Below, one piece after another: positions 10,898 to 23,768 of a stretch of 64,000 bases of DNA. The number at the start of each line of letters is the position of its first letter. Positions within the stretch are counted from its first letter, which is position 1. The DNA is from Metarhizium brunneum. Its lineage: Eukaryota; Ascomycota; Sordariomycetes; Hypocreales; Clavicipitaceae. The notes under the pieces were generated by a model. The model worked only from the letters and a program-made list of their open reading frames with translations, made no database searches and was not told the DNA's origin. A program made the translations under genes and the position numbers. The stretch covers positions 2,418,001 through 2,482,000 of the forward strand of contig NC_089422.1 of assembly GCF_013426205.1 (NCBI RefSeq). The letters are read 5' to 3'.

Positions 10898-13800
10898 ATG
10901 GCATTTCAAACCAGCATTCTTCGGGACGGCGAATGGGTGACCGAGACTGTCAACCTCCAGGCTGCTCTGAAAGCATCTACGACTCCAAAATCCGCTGCAC
11001 GGGCTCACCCGGAGCCACCAAGCTGTGGAATCTTGTCCAGGACCATAGTAGAAAGCCCTGTAGTTCACCGGATTCTTCCTGTTCGTTTGAGATCCGAGAC
11101 TCACAACGACATAGCTTTTGTCGGAGTAAGTCATGTCAAACCCTCGCTTCCGCACTTTTTTGCATTCCGTGTGCGACTGCCTCTACGTACGGCAAGGCTG
11201 TGTTAGCATACGCATTTTCAGATTGGTGGCCGAACTAGGGTCCGGCCTTAGCAAAGAGGTTTTAAGTACTTGGGGATGTTTGTACTACGCTCTGCGGCTC
11301 TTTCCTCCTTCTTGGACGATTTCGTCCATGGCCCGTCTGCAATCCGCAGTTGAATGGTGTGCTTGTATCTACATCTCTAACATTTTCAGTAGGACCACTT
11401 TGTGCAAATAAGCGAGCTTAGGCGAGATGGACAAGTTCACGAGGTTGTACGAAAAAGTGATTTTGGCTCCAGGATCCGAGGGGCTGCTGTGATAGGAGAC
11501 TCCCTCCAGCATGGATTAGATGACGATGACCCTGCCGACATGGTTAAAAGCGAGGACCAAGACATTCTCATGCGAGACTCCCTCGACACTGGCCTTGACT
11601 CCCGCCACCTATTGCCACCGCAACTACTAGTCCTGATACTAGAATCTGGTGATACCATGTTTACGTTTCTGCGGGAAAGGCAAGACTCAACTTTGGAATT
11701 TGTGTTTAATAAGCGAGAAAGTCCCAAGAATCTCTCGTATCTTGGATATCACATATCCGTTGATCCATCATCACGGTACATGGCCGCAGCTTCGCCCGAC
11801 GGAGTCCTCGTCATATACGAATTTGAATCAATGGCCGGACTTAACCAACAATATCGCCAACAGGGGTTTTTCGACCCTGTCAAATCAATTCGGATTCGTG
11901 CTATACAGGGTGTAATTCATAAATTGGAGTTTCTGTACCCCCGTCCAGAAGATGACTATCATATCATTCTTCTACTGATTGTAACAAGAAGGGAAAGACG
12001 CTCCGCGGAACCGGTTTCCCGAATGGTCACCTACGAATGGGAGGTAGGGGACAATCTCAAAGAAATCTTTGCCGAAGAGAAAGCTGGCAACAGGCTACCT
12101 AAGGAGCATCGAATGCCATCTCTTCTCATACCCCTTCGATTCAACACGGCCTTCTTCGCGGTTTCCCAGCCAGACATTGGTATCGTGAAGAACTGCCTTT
12201 CTGGCTCTCCGGTGTTCGAGGTCCTCGATACTGATACACCTGGGCGAACGCCTCTCCATCACGGCGCGGACAAACCACTTTGGACGGCCTGGTCTAGGCC
12301 ATTCCGAAGAAAGAAATATTTCGAAAAGACTGACATTATTTATCTAGCTCGCGAGGATGGAGCCATCATTCACGTTGAGATCGATGCTCCGGAGTTGGTC
12401 CCTTCTGTTACCAATGTGGGCTGTCTCAACACCAACATCAACACGGCTTTCACTATTGCGTACGATGTTTTCTCCGACGTTCTTATAATTGGTGGTGATT
12501 CTGGCCCAGGCGGCATTTGGAAGGTACGAATGGAGCAGAGAGGATACCGCTTCTCTGCGCCTCCCCCCTTCTCAAAGATTATTTGTGCGCTAATAATTTC
12601 GATGTATTTGATATACAGCTTGCGCCTCGGACCGACCTTGAACAAGTCAGTGTCTTACCCAACTGGTCACCGGTTGTCGACCTGGTTACCTCCAGCGGGC
12701 GTCCACTCAAGGCTTCGAGCGCCTTGGAACCCCGAAATACGAATTTAAGAAGCGCTGAAATGAACAACCTACCCTCAAAACCGGAAAGCCTGTTCAGTGC
12801 GTCTGGTCGCGGCATTCGGGGTAATTTAACCCAGTGGAGATGGGGCATCCAAGGCAGGATAGGTCTCGATATCGAGACCGGTGAACCTATCAGGTGTTCC
12901 TGGGGGTTCTCAATGAGCGGCCCGGAAGGTAACGGATTGTTTGGCTTGCTTGCCTTGCCTGATTCCTCCATATTGCTTCATTTCTCTAGTGACTTCAGTC
13001 AGGTAGATGCAGTACCACCCGACAGTACCGCATTTGACTTGACGTCTCGGACGTTGCATGCTTGCCAAGCCCAGTCTGGGCTCATACTTCAAATTACTGA
13101 GTCTTCCGTCGCCCTATTATCAGGCTCTCGAACATCACTTCACCCTCTGCAAAGCATACTCGGGATAGTTGGTGCTTGTGCAGAGAATGCTTTTTGCGCT
13201 GACGACATTCTTGTTCTCTCCACGCACAACGATGGGAATTCTCAGTTGCACATTTTGCAAATTGAAGAGATGAGCATCCGAGCCGTCAAATCTTGGGATA
13301 TTGCCGGCGAGGTGACATGCGTGTCCCTCTTCAAAACAGCAGGCAATTATTTTGTGATTAGCGGCTCCGTTATTGACAGCACCTCATGGGTCTTCGCCTA
13401 TGCCCTGGATGGCACCATCATAGTTGCTGAAGCTGTTGACAAAAAGCGAGGTAGGCAAAACAGAAAATCTCGACCCTCAAAACTGATGGCCAAGGCGGCT
13501 AATTCAATCTTTGTACATTAGTCGGCCCTTGCGGCTTTGAAGCCCCAAGTGAAGCACAGCCGTTTGAGGCCCTGACTAGCATTTGTGTCGTACGGGAAAG
13601 CTCGAACTCTGCTGAGCTTGTTGCTGGTACACGGTGTGGACACTTATTGAATTTAAGAATCTCGGATCAAACTTCCGAACGCGTTACCTGGAACAGTGAA
13701 GCTATGGGCGTGGCCCCCGTCGATGTGTTTCCAACACACGGCCTCTTCGACGGCGATTTTGCAGCCATGGCTTGCTGCGACAACAATATCACCATGATGT

Positions 13801-15353
13801 CGAACTTTTCAATGTCGAGCCTCAAGTTTCAAAAAAAGCATTTCATTTGGCTGACAGACTCGAACGATGCCTCGATGCCGTCACCACCCATTCATTCCGT
13901 GTTTGGCCTTGGTCTTAGCTTATCTGGCTACAGTGGTCACATGTCACTGATGCTCCTTGCAGGCTCTAGGCTTCTTATTGCAGAAATATGGCCACACTAC
14001 TCTCTGGTCCCCAGGAGCCTGCCCTTAAACGGTTCCCCTACACGTGTCATATTCTCGCAAGCGTGGAACTGTTTAGTGGTTGCATTACTGAAGGACGGTA
14101 AATCTACCTTGGCATTCATTGACCCTGACAGTGGTATGCATCTTGCATCTGCTTGTGACAAGGATAGAAACGCTTTGGAGTTCATTTCGGGCCTTGGCCA
14201 CCCAGGAGACAGAATTTATGGTCTTAACGAATGGTTGTATGTGAAAGACGGCAAGACTTTTGCTTTTCTCTTGGTGACGACGAAAGAAGGCAGGCTGCTT
14301 ATCGTATCAGTAAACAAATCGGAATCTCGCACCGGTGATGGTGGCGGAAAACGATTGCAATATTGGACTCGTTACAAGAAAGTGATGGCCAAGCCTATAT
14401 ACTCTATTGTTGGCGACAACGACGGAATCATATTTTGCGTCGATAAGACTATTCACTGGGATGTCCTGGATCTGACAGAGAAGAAACTGCGGCCCATGAA
14501 GCAGTATGACGTTGATTCTCCTGTAATATCTCTTCGAGTGTTCAACGGCAAAATTTTTGCGCTGACTACTATGCATTCCCTTGAAGTAATTGACCATAGG
14601 GCGGGAGAAGACAATCCGATGTCTCTGATACATACGGATGCTATATCGAGGACAACTACTCATATGACGGATATTGGAACAGACGGGCGGGAATCCGACG
14701 TTGTTGGCAGGTGGCCAATTACCATGCTCTCTGATCATAGAGGAGGGCTTGTGGGCGTATGGATTCCATGGGGCCAAAGAGACAAGGAATTTCAGACAAT
14801 TTTTGAAGCAATACTGCCCAATTCTGTCCGACGATTTACCCACGCTAGGAGCCGCCCGCTGTGGTTAGGGTCGGAGACACGGAATCGATATGGCGTCGTG
14901 GCCAGCAGCAAAGAAGGATCTGAGGTATTTGGGGTTTCTCTCGACGGCTCACTACAACATTTCACATTGGTAAACTTAGAACTATGGCGAATTCTGAGCC
15001 TAGTCCAAATTTTGGCACAACGGAATAGGTTGTTTAATGCCATGGGTGGACCTCCCTCAGATTCGGACAGCGCGGGGTCAGAGGACGACGTTGATATTGA
15101 ACCGCGCTTACATCCAAAGCTAATGCACATTGACGGTGACATGTTGTATCGCTGTCTGGAAAACCGACTTCTCGAGAAGCTTGTTGGGACAGCTGACGGG
15201 CTGGATCTATTTTGTGAGTATCTCGATGGTCTAGATGGTGGCCGCTGGACAGACAGGTTCAGGGACGGCATCGGGAACTCGGAGGAAAGAGAAGCTGCGT
15301 ACTTCAATTTGGGATACGATATTCTCAGTTATATTTTAGCCCCGGCTTTATAG
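10898..15353 (+). CDS. MMS1_N / DDB1-CPSF160-SF3B3 superfamily protein
   Basis: A 1340-residue protein from exons 10898-11125, 11393-12523, 12619-13450 and 13522-15353. All junctions close in frame: VG|DHFVQ, GIWK|LAPRT and KKR|V|GPCGF. The N-terminal region has beta-propeller features of the Mms1_N family, such as HISVDPSSRYMAAASPDG and a DIIYLAREDGAIIHVE block. The end (IDGDMLYRCLENRLLEKLVG) resembles the helical tail of DDB1-like proteins. DDB1, CPSF160/Cft1 and SF3B3/Rse1 are the known members. It matches none of them well enough for a name and may be a further fungal paralogue. Such proteins are scaffolds for ubiquitin-ligase or RNA-processing complexes. The role here is inference. Intron 1 (267 nt) is the least certain part. 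Confidence 0.8.
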
Positions 15354-16527
15354 GACGCTATTTTTTTTTTTTTCCTTTTTTAAAAACAAGTGTGGCAGCG
15401 GCCTATATCTGTTTCTCGTTCTTGTCTTTATACTACGCATTGTAGAAGTTGGGTTTGGAGGGCGATTGCGATTGAATCAAAGAATGGCGTTCTATCAACA
15501 GGGTGGCACGCAGGTTTGCGCCCTGCGTTCGCTCGAAAGACGAGACAATGAAACAACGGCATAATTTTGTCATGTGTCTAATGGCAAAAATGGACCTCAG
15601 TCACTAAATACCTAGGGGCTCTTGGGAACGAATCTAGATGGAGGAATTCTCACATGTCGTCCCCCGAGGGCAAATTCTCGTCGACTTTCGATACTCGATC
15701 ATGACGAGTAGAGGTTGACAAGTGTGGGAAGATCAATCGACGGCTTCTGCCCCGCCAAAAAAAAAAACATTCCAAGAACACAATCTCAGTACTGGTACCT
15801 AAAATACCTACTAGGTACAGGTTTGCAGCTTGCGTGCCCTGCCGGGTGCGGCTTCTAACAGTAAAGTCTGGTTAGTAATACCGCCTACTAAAGTACTTAA
15901 GTAGGCGACATAATTCGAGTGCAACTGCCTGGGTTGTCGCCTCGGAGTCTGCCAGGCATCCATGATGTCAATTGATGTGTGGAATAGTAAGGTACAATTT
16001 ACTCCCGGTACGCACCATAGGTAGGAGGTACCTACCTATTCTGGTGACAGTCTCCTGGCTCAGAAGTTATGATAATAAGACAGCTCATAAGAGTATTATT
16101 GAATATATCAGACTTTTATATTGTCTTGTGATGGTTGTGCTGTCACCAGGACCAGGACCCGCGCGCGAAGGAGGTAGTTAGTGAGGTAGTTAGTACTTAT
16201 GCCTGAGCCTACCACTGTCTGTCAATTGACAGGCCTGGTCCACTAACCCTCAGTTCAACACCAGTCATGATTGACCCCTCCACCCTCCCCTCCTCCACCG
16301 TCCACCGTACTAAAGTTCCAAAGAGTGTCCCGCTTGTCACAGGGAAACCAAACCAAACACCCAGGTAGGCGTCACCAAAATTTTTCAGGGTCTTCTCGCG
16401 CCGGCCCAACCACGCCTTGGTCTTCGTCTTGTCGCAGACTACTATTGTTATTTATTTTATTTTATTCTATTTTCTTTTCTGTGCTCTGGTGTCCTACGGC
16501 GCTCTGAAACTGCACGAACCCACCGAG
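15354..16527. other. intergenic region upstream of eIF5B
   Basis: 1174 bp holding a poly-T/A tract just after the MMS1_N stop (15361-15375), ACCTAGGT-type fragments near 15795-15822 and 16018-16040, copy A of a dispersed repeat (16078-16172), and a CT-rich stretch (about 16270-16500) that probably belongs to the eIF5B promoter and leader. No gene is seen. Confidence 0.55.
16078..16172 (+). repeat. dispersed repeat family, copy A
   Basis: Shares with copy B (24783-24905) the blocks AGACAGCTC, TTTAATA/TGAATATATCAG-CTTTTA, TGTCTTGTGAT, TCACCA and CCGCGCGCGAA in the same order. Copy B has extra bases between CTTTTA and TGTCTTGTG. No coding capacity is seen. It may be a small non-autonomous element. 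Confidence 0.6.
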
Positions 16528-19500
16528 ATGCCGCCAAAGAAGAAGGGCAACAAGAAAGCCCAGGACGACTGGGAAGCCGATCTGGGTGAAACCATTCCAC
16601 CCCATGCCACCGAGCCGAATGACACTGCTGCTGATGCCAATGCCGATGCTGATGCCAACGGTGATGATGCCACCGGTGGAGGTGGTTTGATGGCCATGCT
16701 ACGAAAGAACAAAGAGAAGCGAAAGAAGAAGGGCCTGGCAGACGACGACTTGGTTCAAGGCGAAGACACCCCTGGTGCCGTCTCGGCAGAGCTGAACAGC
16801 AAGGCACCACAAGAAGCTACCTTGGAGGATGAGTTCGCGCTGCCTGAAAAGAAGGGTAAAGCAGCCAAGGGAAAGCCAGCGGCCAAAAAGGGCGAGCCCG
16901 CCGATGATGATGAAGATGAAGATGATGTCAACGGTGGCAGGATTCTCACCAAAGCCGAAAAGGAAAAGTTGAAAAAGGAGCGCGAGAAGCAGCGTAAGAA
17001 GGAACAAGTATGTCTTTTATCCGCATGTCAAAGGCTCTAGCTTGTGCCCCCTTCTCAGAGCAAGGACCCTATGTCACGTCAATTCTGCGGCTTGCTAACG
17101 CCTGTAAACTTTCTCTTTTTCACATTAGGCCGCTAAGAAGAAGACTACTGCTCCAGCAAAGGCTGCAGAACCAACCAAACCAGCATCTCCCCCCAAAGAT
17201 GCCATCGCCACCCCAGCTAGCCTGGCGCCTGCCACTGGTACGGAGGCGGGAGGAAAAAAGAAGAAGCTTCCTGCCCATCTCGCCATGCTCCAGAAGCAGC
17301 AGGAAGAGCTCAGAAAGAGGAGAGAAGAAGGAGAGCGTATGCAAGCCGAAGCCAAAGCCCGTGCTGAGGAGGAAGAAAGACTTGCTGAGGAGGAGATCAA
17401 GCGCAGAGAGGAAGCAAAGGTTCTCAAGAAACAAAAAGAAAAGGAGAGAATTGAGCAGCTGAAGAAGGAGGGCAAATTCCTCACTAAAGCCCAGAAAGAA
17501 GAAAAAGCCCGAAATGAGCGGAAACTCCAGCAAATGTTGGCCGCAGGCATCAAGGTCGGGCCACAAGAGTCATCTGACGAGCCAAAGAAGAAGGTGGTTT
17601 ATGACAGCAAGAAGAAAAAGCCCAGAAACGAGAAAGTGAGTGTGATCCCGTCTCGTGTTAGAGTGTCGAGTCTCTCATATCGCGGAATATGTGCTAATTC
17701 TATTCTAGGTCGATGAGGACGCAGCCCTTGCGGAAGCTGCGGAGAGAGCTCAGCTACAAGCCGAGAAGGCGCTCAAAGAAGCCGAGGAGAAGGCTGCTCG
17801 CGAGAAGGCTGAGGCAGAGGCCAAGGCTGCCGCAGAGAAGGCTGCCGCAGAGAGTGATATTGAAGATGACTGGGAAGCCGCTGCTGCCTCAGAAGACGAT
17901 GTCAAGGATAGTTGGGATGCGGATTCCGAGGACGAGGAACATGCAGCTGCTACCAAGACGAACGGCAAAGGCGACGCCAAACCCAGGGCGGAGAAGGATG
18001 GAGAAGGGGATGACGACGATGACGATGACGACGACGAGGATGATCAGTCCGAATCGGAAGACGAAGAACTCTCAGCTGCCAAACAAGCAGAAATGCAGCG
18101 CAAGAAGGAGGCTGCTGAGAGAAGGGAAAAAGCCCATCAAGCTGCCCTGGCAGCCCGATCCAAGGACAACCTGCGGTCTCCTATTTGCTGTATTCTCGGA
18201 CATGTCGATACCGGAAAAACCAAATTGCTCGATAAGATACGTCAAACCAATGTCCAGGAAGGCGAGGCTGGTGGTATTACCCAGCAGATTGGTGCTACAT
18301 ACTTCCCCGTCGATGCTATCAAACAGAAGACTGCCGTAGTCAACCCGAACAACGAATTCGAATTCAAGGTACCCGGTCTGCTCGTCATTGACACGCCTGG
18401 TCACGAGTCCTTCTCCAACTTGCGGTCCCGTGGTTCATCTCTTTGCAATATTGCCATCCTAGTAGTGGATATTATGCACGGTTTAGAGCCTCAGACCCTG
18501 GAGTCTATGCGCCTCCTTCGAGACCGTAAAACTCCATTCATTGTTGCCCTCAACAAAATTGATAGACTTTACGGGTGGAAAAAGGTTGATAATAACGGTT
18601 TCCGCGAGAGTCTGGCTTTGCAAAACAAGGCCGTCCATAATGAGTTCAAGAAGCGATTGGAAGAGACCAAACTTGCGTTTTCTGAGCAAGGCTTCAATTC
18701 TGAGCTCTTTTACGAGAACAAGTCCATGTCCAAGTTTGTATCCCTGGTACCTACGTCTGCGCACACCGGAGAAGGTATCCCTGACATGCTGAAACTGATC
18801 GTGCAGCTCACTCAGGAGCGCATGGTTGGCTCGCTCATGTATCTTTCCGAGGTCCAGGCTACTGTTCTCGAAGTCAAGGCCATCGAGGGTTTTGGTATGA
18901 CCATCGATGTGATTTTATCAAATGGTATTCTTCGGGAAGGCGACCGAATAGTGTTGTGTGGCACAGAGGGTGCTATCAAAACAAATATCAGAGCCTTGCT
19001 AACACCAGCACCCCTGCGTGAGCTGCGCCTGAAGTCTCAGTACGTGCACAATAAGGAAGTTAAGGCTGCATTGGGTGTCAAGATCAGTGCCCCTGGCCTT
19101 GAAGGCGCCATTGCTGGCTCTCGACTAATGGTTGTCGGCCCTGATGATGACGAAGAAGATATTGAAGACGAGGTAGTGGCAGACCTGGCAAGCCTGCTCA
19201 GCAGAGTTGAAAAGACTGGTCGGGGGGTTAGTGTCCAGGCATCTACCCTTGGTTCCCTGGAAGCCTTGCTGGACTTCCTGAAGGACTGTAAGATCCCTGT
19301 TGCAAATGTTGGAATCGGTCCCGTTTATAAACGAGACGTTATGCAATGCGGTATCATGCTGGAAAAGGCACCAGATTATGCTGTTATGCTTTGCTTTGAT
19401 GTCAAGGTAGACAAGGAAGCACAAGTGTATGCTGAAGAACAAGGGATCAAGATCTTCACTGCTGATATTATCTACCACTTGTTTGACTCGTTTACCAAGC

Positions 19501-20093
19501 ACATGGACGAAATGTTGGAGAAGAAGAAGGAAGAATCCAAGATGTTGGCGGTTTTCCCTTGTGTCCTCAAGCCTGTCGCTGTGTTCAACAAGACCAGCCC
19601 CATTGTCATAGGTGTTGATGTTGTTGAAGGTCAGCTCAAGATCAACACGCCAATTGCCGCTGTCAAAACGAATTCAGTCACAGGCGCCAAGGAAATCATC
19701 AATCTTGGCAGAGTGTGAGTTGAACACAATTCCTTGCTACTCCTTGCCTCCGCCCTCATTCAAAGACCTTTTTTTGGGGGGGGGGGGGCAAAAAGGGGGC
19801 TGGACTATATATCGTTATGAATGCTGACGTCTTTCCATCTAAATAGTACCTCAATCGAGCGAGAGCACAAGCAAATCCCTGTTTGCAAAAAAGGCCAGCC
19901 ATCGGTTGCGGTCAAGGTCGAAATGGGTGGACATCAACCCGTTTATGGCCGACAACTCGAGGAAGGCGACGCTTTGTACAGTCTGATCTCCCGGGCTAGT
20001 ATTGACTGCCTGAAGGAGTTCTACCGCAAGGAAGTAGCTACCGATGAATGGCAACTAATTATTAAGTTAAAGCCACTTTTCGACATCAACTAA
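16528..20093 (+). CDS. FUN12: translation initiation factor eIF5B (GTPase)
   Basis: eIF5B is the IF2-like GTPase that joins the 60S subunit to the 48S complex. Exons 16528-17007, 17129-17635, 17709-19714 and 19847-20093 give 1079 residues. The first about 480 residues are a highly charged Lys/Glu/Asp tail typical of the eukaryotic factor. The G domain follows, with GHVDTGKT (about residue 492), DTPGHE, NKID and SAHTG, the switch I segment [16 protein letters not shown], then the EF-Tu-like, alpha/beta and C-terminal barrel domains ending in LKPLFDIN. The frame is open further upstream, but [10 protein letters not shown] is the conserved start. Intron 3 (19715-19846) contains a run of 13 G after 7 T. 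Confidence 0.97.
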
Positions 20094-21022
20094 TAACCTG
20101 GACGGTTAGCCCGTTTCCAGATAGGCAAGTTCTGGGAGAACTCAACTACAGAACCTGAAAAGCGGCTGTATTTCTTGATTTTACATCGATGTGGTACACT
20201 AAACGTACAACATCGGCCAGAAACATCGCGAGCGATGATGGGAAAAAAAGAATGGTCAGTTATGTTGTATTTCTCGAGCTCATTTCTTAATTCTGGCAAT
20301 TGTTTCCTGGCAGATGGTAGGGGTAGCAGCAGCAACAAGATACGGGCGAGACAATACGAGCCATGCATGTTCCAGACAGCAAGGGTATCCCTCAACCTTC
20401 CTTGCGCCAAAATCGTCGGCTTTGATGGATTAAGCTTGTAATCGCAATAGCTAAGGATGACATTCTACGGTTCAATGTTAGACGTAAATTGTTAATATGT
20501 GACTATATAAGGCAAGATTGAACTATGTAATGTCTCAAGATCTTATCCTGTAGCGTGCCGCAGATGGGGGGCTTTGTGATGAGCCACAGCCGCCGCGTGA
20601 TACAATGATTTCTGATGATACCACATGATGGAATTCGGTTATACTAACCCTGTGTCTAGAATGGCACATGCGAACTATGCAGCATGGCGCCAGGTATGTG
20701 TAGGTGCAAGCTTCGGCGCAAGGTGCATACATTTAACTAACAATATCAATGGCGTGTAAGCATTTATTATTCAGTCCCCGCTTTCTCTCGCTGAAAATGG
20801 CGTACAGTCATCTCTAGGGAAAAAAAACACGACTTCCTGGCCTTTAGAAACCTTCTATACTACTTTTGTGATTGTTCCTCTTTTCGCGATATAATCCCCA
20901 TGGAGAACTTCATTCCACCCTGTATTGTATATTTCATTTTTGATGGGTAAGTGCCATCCATTTATCCACCATATTTACTCATTTCCCATCTATTCATGCA
21001 GATTCTCTTCAAATATGTCTAT
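20094..21022. other. convergent intergenic spacer, eIF5B / Hsp88
   Basis: 929 bp between two stop codons. It presumably holds the two 3' UTRs. A minus-strand frame at 20090-20410 is not convincing as a gene, and I see no repeat. Confidence 0.55.
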
Positions 21023-23768
21023 TTATTTGGATTCCGTAGGCTCCTCCGACTGGACTTGAGAGGCGTCGGCATCCTTCATCTCCTGGTCGTTAGAGCCTTG
21101 CTGAGCAGCCTTTTCTGCCTCAGCAGCCTTGCGAGCCTCTTCCTCAACGGCTCTTTTGGCAGCCTGCTCGGCCTCATTACGCTCCTGAACAGCACGTCTC
21201 TCGGCTTCAATTTTCTCAAAGTGACGTTGAACGATAGGTCCAGCAAGAGCTCTTAGCTCGTCAAGCTTGGCAATATAGACGCCCTTAGAGGCATCGTCGC
21301 CCTCATCATAGAGCCATTCCTAGAGAAATTAGTCTCGTGATTGCGTTTTTGATGTTGGGTAATGCGCCTACCTCGGCGATTTCCAGCTTGGCCTTGATAC
21401 TCGTCTTTTCGTCGTCACTGGCAAACTCGGCGTATTGTTCGTCGAGTTTAGCGCGAAGGTCATAAATGAAAGTTTCCAGCTCGTTCTTCTTTTCCTCCGT
21501 ATCAGCGACGAGTTTGTCCTCCATTACCATGGCTGACTCCTTCTCACTCAAGGCGGTCTTCTGCGCGGCATCCAAAGAAGAAGTTCCACTGGAAATGGGC
21601 AAGTCGCCCTTTCGGACCTGCTTCTTGACCTTTCTAGTCTTCTTAGGGGCATCCTCTTTTTTATCGGTATCCATGGCCTGCGGTAAAATTTCAGATTTTG
21701 GATTCACAGGAGGAGAAATTTCAAGAACAGTGCAAGAAGAACTTACATCGGGATCCTTTTTCTCACTGTCCTCCTTTTCGTCTTCTTTTATTTCTTCCTC
21801 AACTTCCTGGTCTTCGACATAGTAACCATTTTCGACATTAAGGATGCCGTGAATGTTGACTCGAGCCTTGAGTTTGCAAATCATGAACTCATCTTGACCC
21901 TCGGCCTTGACACCCTTGACAGAGAATCGTCCAATCCAAGGGTTCTGCTTGCCTGGCAGGTCTTCGGGTTTGGCATACCGAGCTTCGAGATCGAATGGTT
22001 GCTTGCGGTAAAAGGTCAAGATCTTGGTCGACGGAAGAACATTACCCTTGTTGAAGACAGTCAGGCTGGTATCTTCGTCAGGGATGTCGGCAGCTTTCTC
22101 CCAGGCGAATTCAATGGGGTAGCTGATGATATCTTGGACTGAGAAGTCACGAACACGAAACACTGGGGACAGAATGGCGCAGCTGAAAGCGCAGCCACGG
22201 GCGACGGCCTCGTCAGCATTCATTGTATAAGAGAGGGGTTTCCCGAAAAAGGCCTGGATACGCTCCTTGAGAGCAGGAACACGAGAGCCACCACCGACAA
22301 TCTCCACAACATCGATATCATCCTTGGTAAGCTTAGCCTGTGCCAAGGCCTGCTCCAGAGGTGCCTGCGTGCGGTTTAGAAGGGGTTCAACCATAGCCTC
22401 AAACTCCTGGCGAGTGATCATGGCGGCAACATCGATATCGTTCATCAGAGACTCGATATTGACAGGAGCCTGTTGGTTGGCGGATAAAATCTTCTTCGTC
22501 TTCTCAGCGGCGGCGATAGTGCGGGCCATGGCGCGTCCGTGAGTGTAGATGTCGACCTTATACTTGCCCTTGAACTCCTTGGCAAGATGGTCAACAAGGG
22601 CTTTGTCAAAGTCCCGGCCTCCAAAATTGCGGTCCCAAGCAGCACCCTTCACGGCGAGTTCTCCTTTCTTGAATTCGACAACGGAGCAGGTGAAATTGGA
22701 GTGACCGATGTCCACGAAGCACACTCGACGGGGCTTCTCCTCTGGAGCGGGAAGGTCGAGCTTGGTGATACCCCAACCGAGAGCAGCCGCAGTGTTGTCA
22801 TTGATGAGGCGGAGGAGTTTCAAGCCAGCAATCTCAGCGGCATCAAGCAGGGCTCGGCGCTGAACATCAGAGAACCATGGGGGAACGCTCATGCAGAGAT
22901 CTGAAACAGGCAACTTGAGCTCGGAAGCAGCAATCTGCTTGATTTTGCTCAAGTAGGTGGCAACGAGCTGAGTAGCTGTGAATTTCTCCGTCTTGCCGAG
23001 ATAGGATACCTCGACACCAACCTGCCCATTGATGTCAACAAGTGGGGCTGTGATGTACTGCTGCTCAATTTTGATGTCGGGGTCGTTGAAGGATCGACCA
23101 GCAAGGCGCTTCAAGCAGCTCACTGTGTTCTTGAGATTGGTGATCTCTTGGGTCTTGGCAGCCTCTCCAATATAGCGATTCTTGGAGCCGAAACCAACCA
23201 TGGAGCTATGACAGCGAGCATTGTTAGCGTACGAGGAAATCAAGAGGAGCGGGACATAACAGCAAGACAACATGCTAAACATGTGTTTCAAAGACATATG
23301 GCTGCATGTGATGAGGAATTCGAGTAGTGGGTCGACAATTGATCGGCATGGACTTACGGGGTAGCTCTGTTGGAAACCTCGTTGGTGATCTATGAGTAGG
23401 ATGTCTCTTAGCACGATTCATTGCAAAATAGGTGAGTCAAAACGGAAGAACGACATGGGCGGAGGGGACAGGGCAGGAAGGGTGAAGGAAGTATCGTCAA
23501 CATACCACGTCGACACCACGGTTTCTGGCGACAGCGACCACCGTTTGAAGCGTTCCAAAATCGACACCTGTTGAAGATCATATGGTCAGCACATTGCTCT
23601 TAAGTCCTGGTCACACGTACGAAGAGATAGAGAAGCGAGGGGCTAGGAGCTAAAAACCGCCAACGAGTAGCCCATAACGATGCCAGTAAGCATATTCCAG
23701 GCCGAGGACGAGCATTATAGCTTCCAGTACCCTAAATTCTGGTACACCTACGTACCCACGACGCTCAT
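21023..23768 (-). CDS. Hsp110-class chaperone (Sse1/Hsp88)
   Basis: A cytosolic Hsp110 protein, the nucleotide-exchange factor for Hsp70 and a holdase. Six exons: 23768-23756 (13 nt), 23567-23506, 23389-23358, 23205-21747, 21677-21372 and 21319-21023, giving 722 residues. The start MSVVGVDFGTLQTVVAVARN is the Hsp70-superfamily phosphate-1 motif. CFVDIGHSNFTCSVVEF is phosphate-2 and EIVGGGSRVPALKERI is the adenosine motif. The actin-like domain is followed by a beta domain, an acidic insert rich in Glu/Lys, and a helical lid with a charged tail (QSEEPTESK). The 69-nt fourth intron (21678-21746) has no stop and keeps frame, so retention would add 23 residues. An AGGGGGG run, compatible with a stress-response element, lies about 90 bp upstream of the start. 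Confidence 0.95.

Noticed and set aside
11126..11392. Possible extra exon inside the long first intron of the MMS1_N gene
   Set aside because: The flanking exons join in frame with conserved sequence (VG|DHFVQ), and no phased internal exon with good splice sites is evident.
20090..20410. Minus-strand open frame of 106 codons downstream of eIF5B
   Set aside because: Lies in the 3' UTR region of two converging genes and shows no protein-like character.
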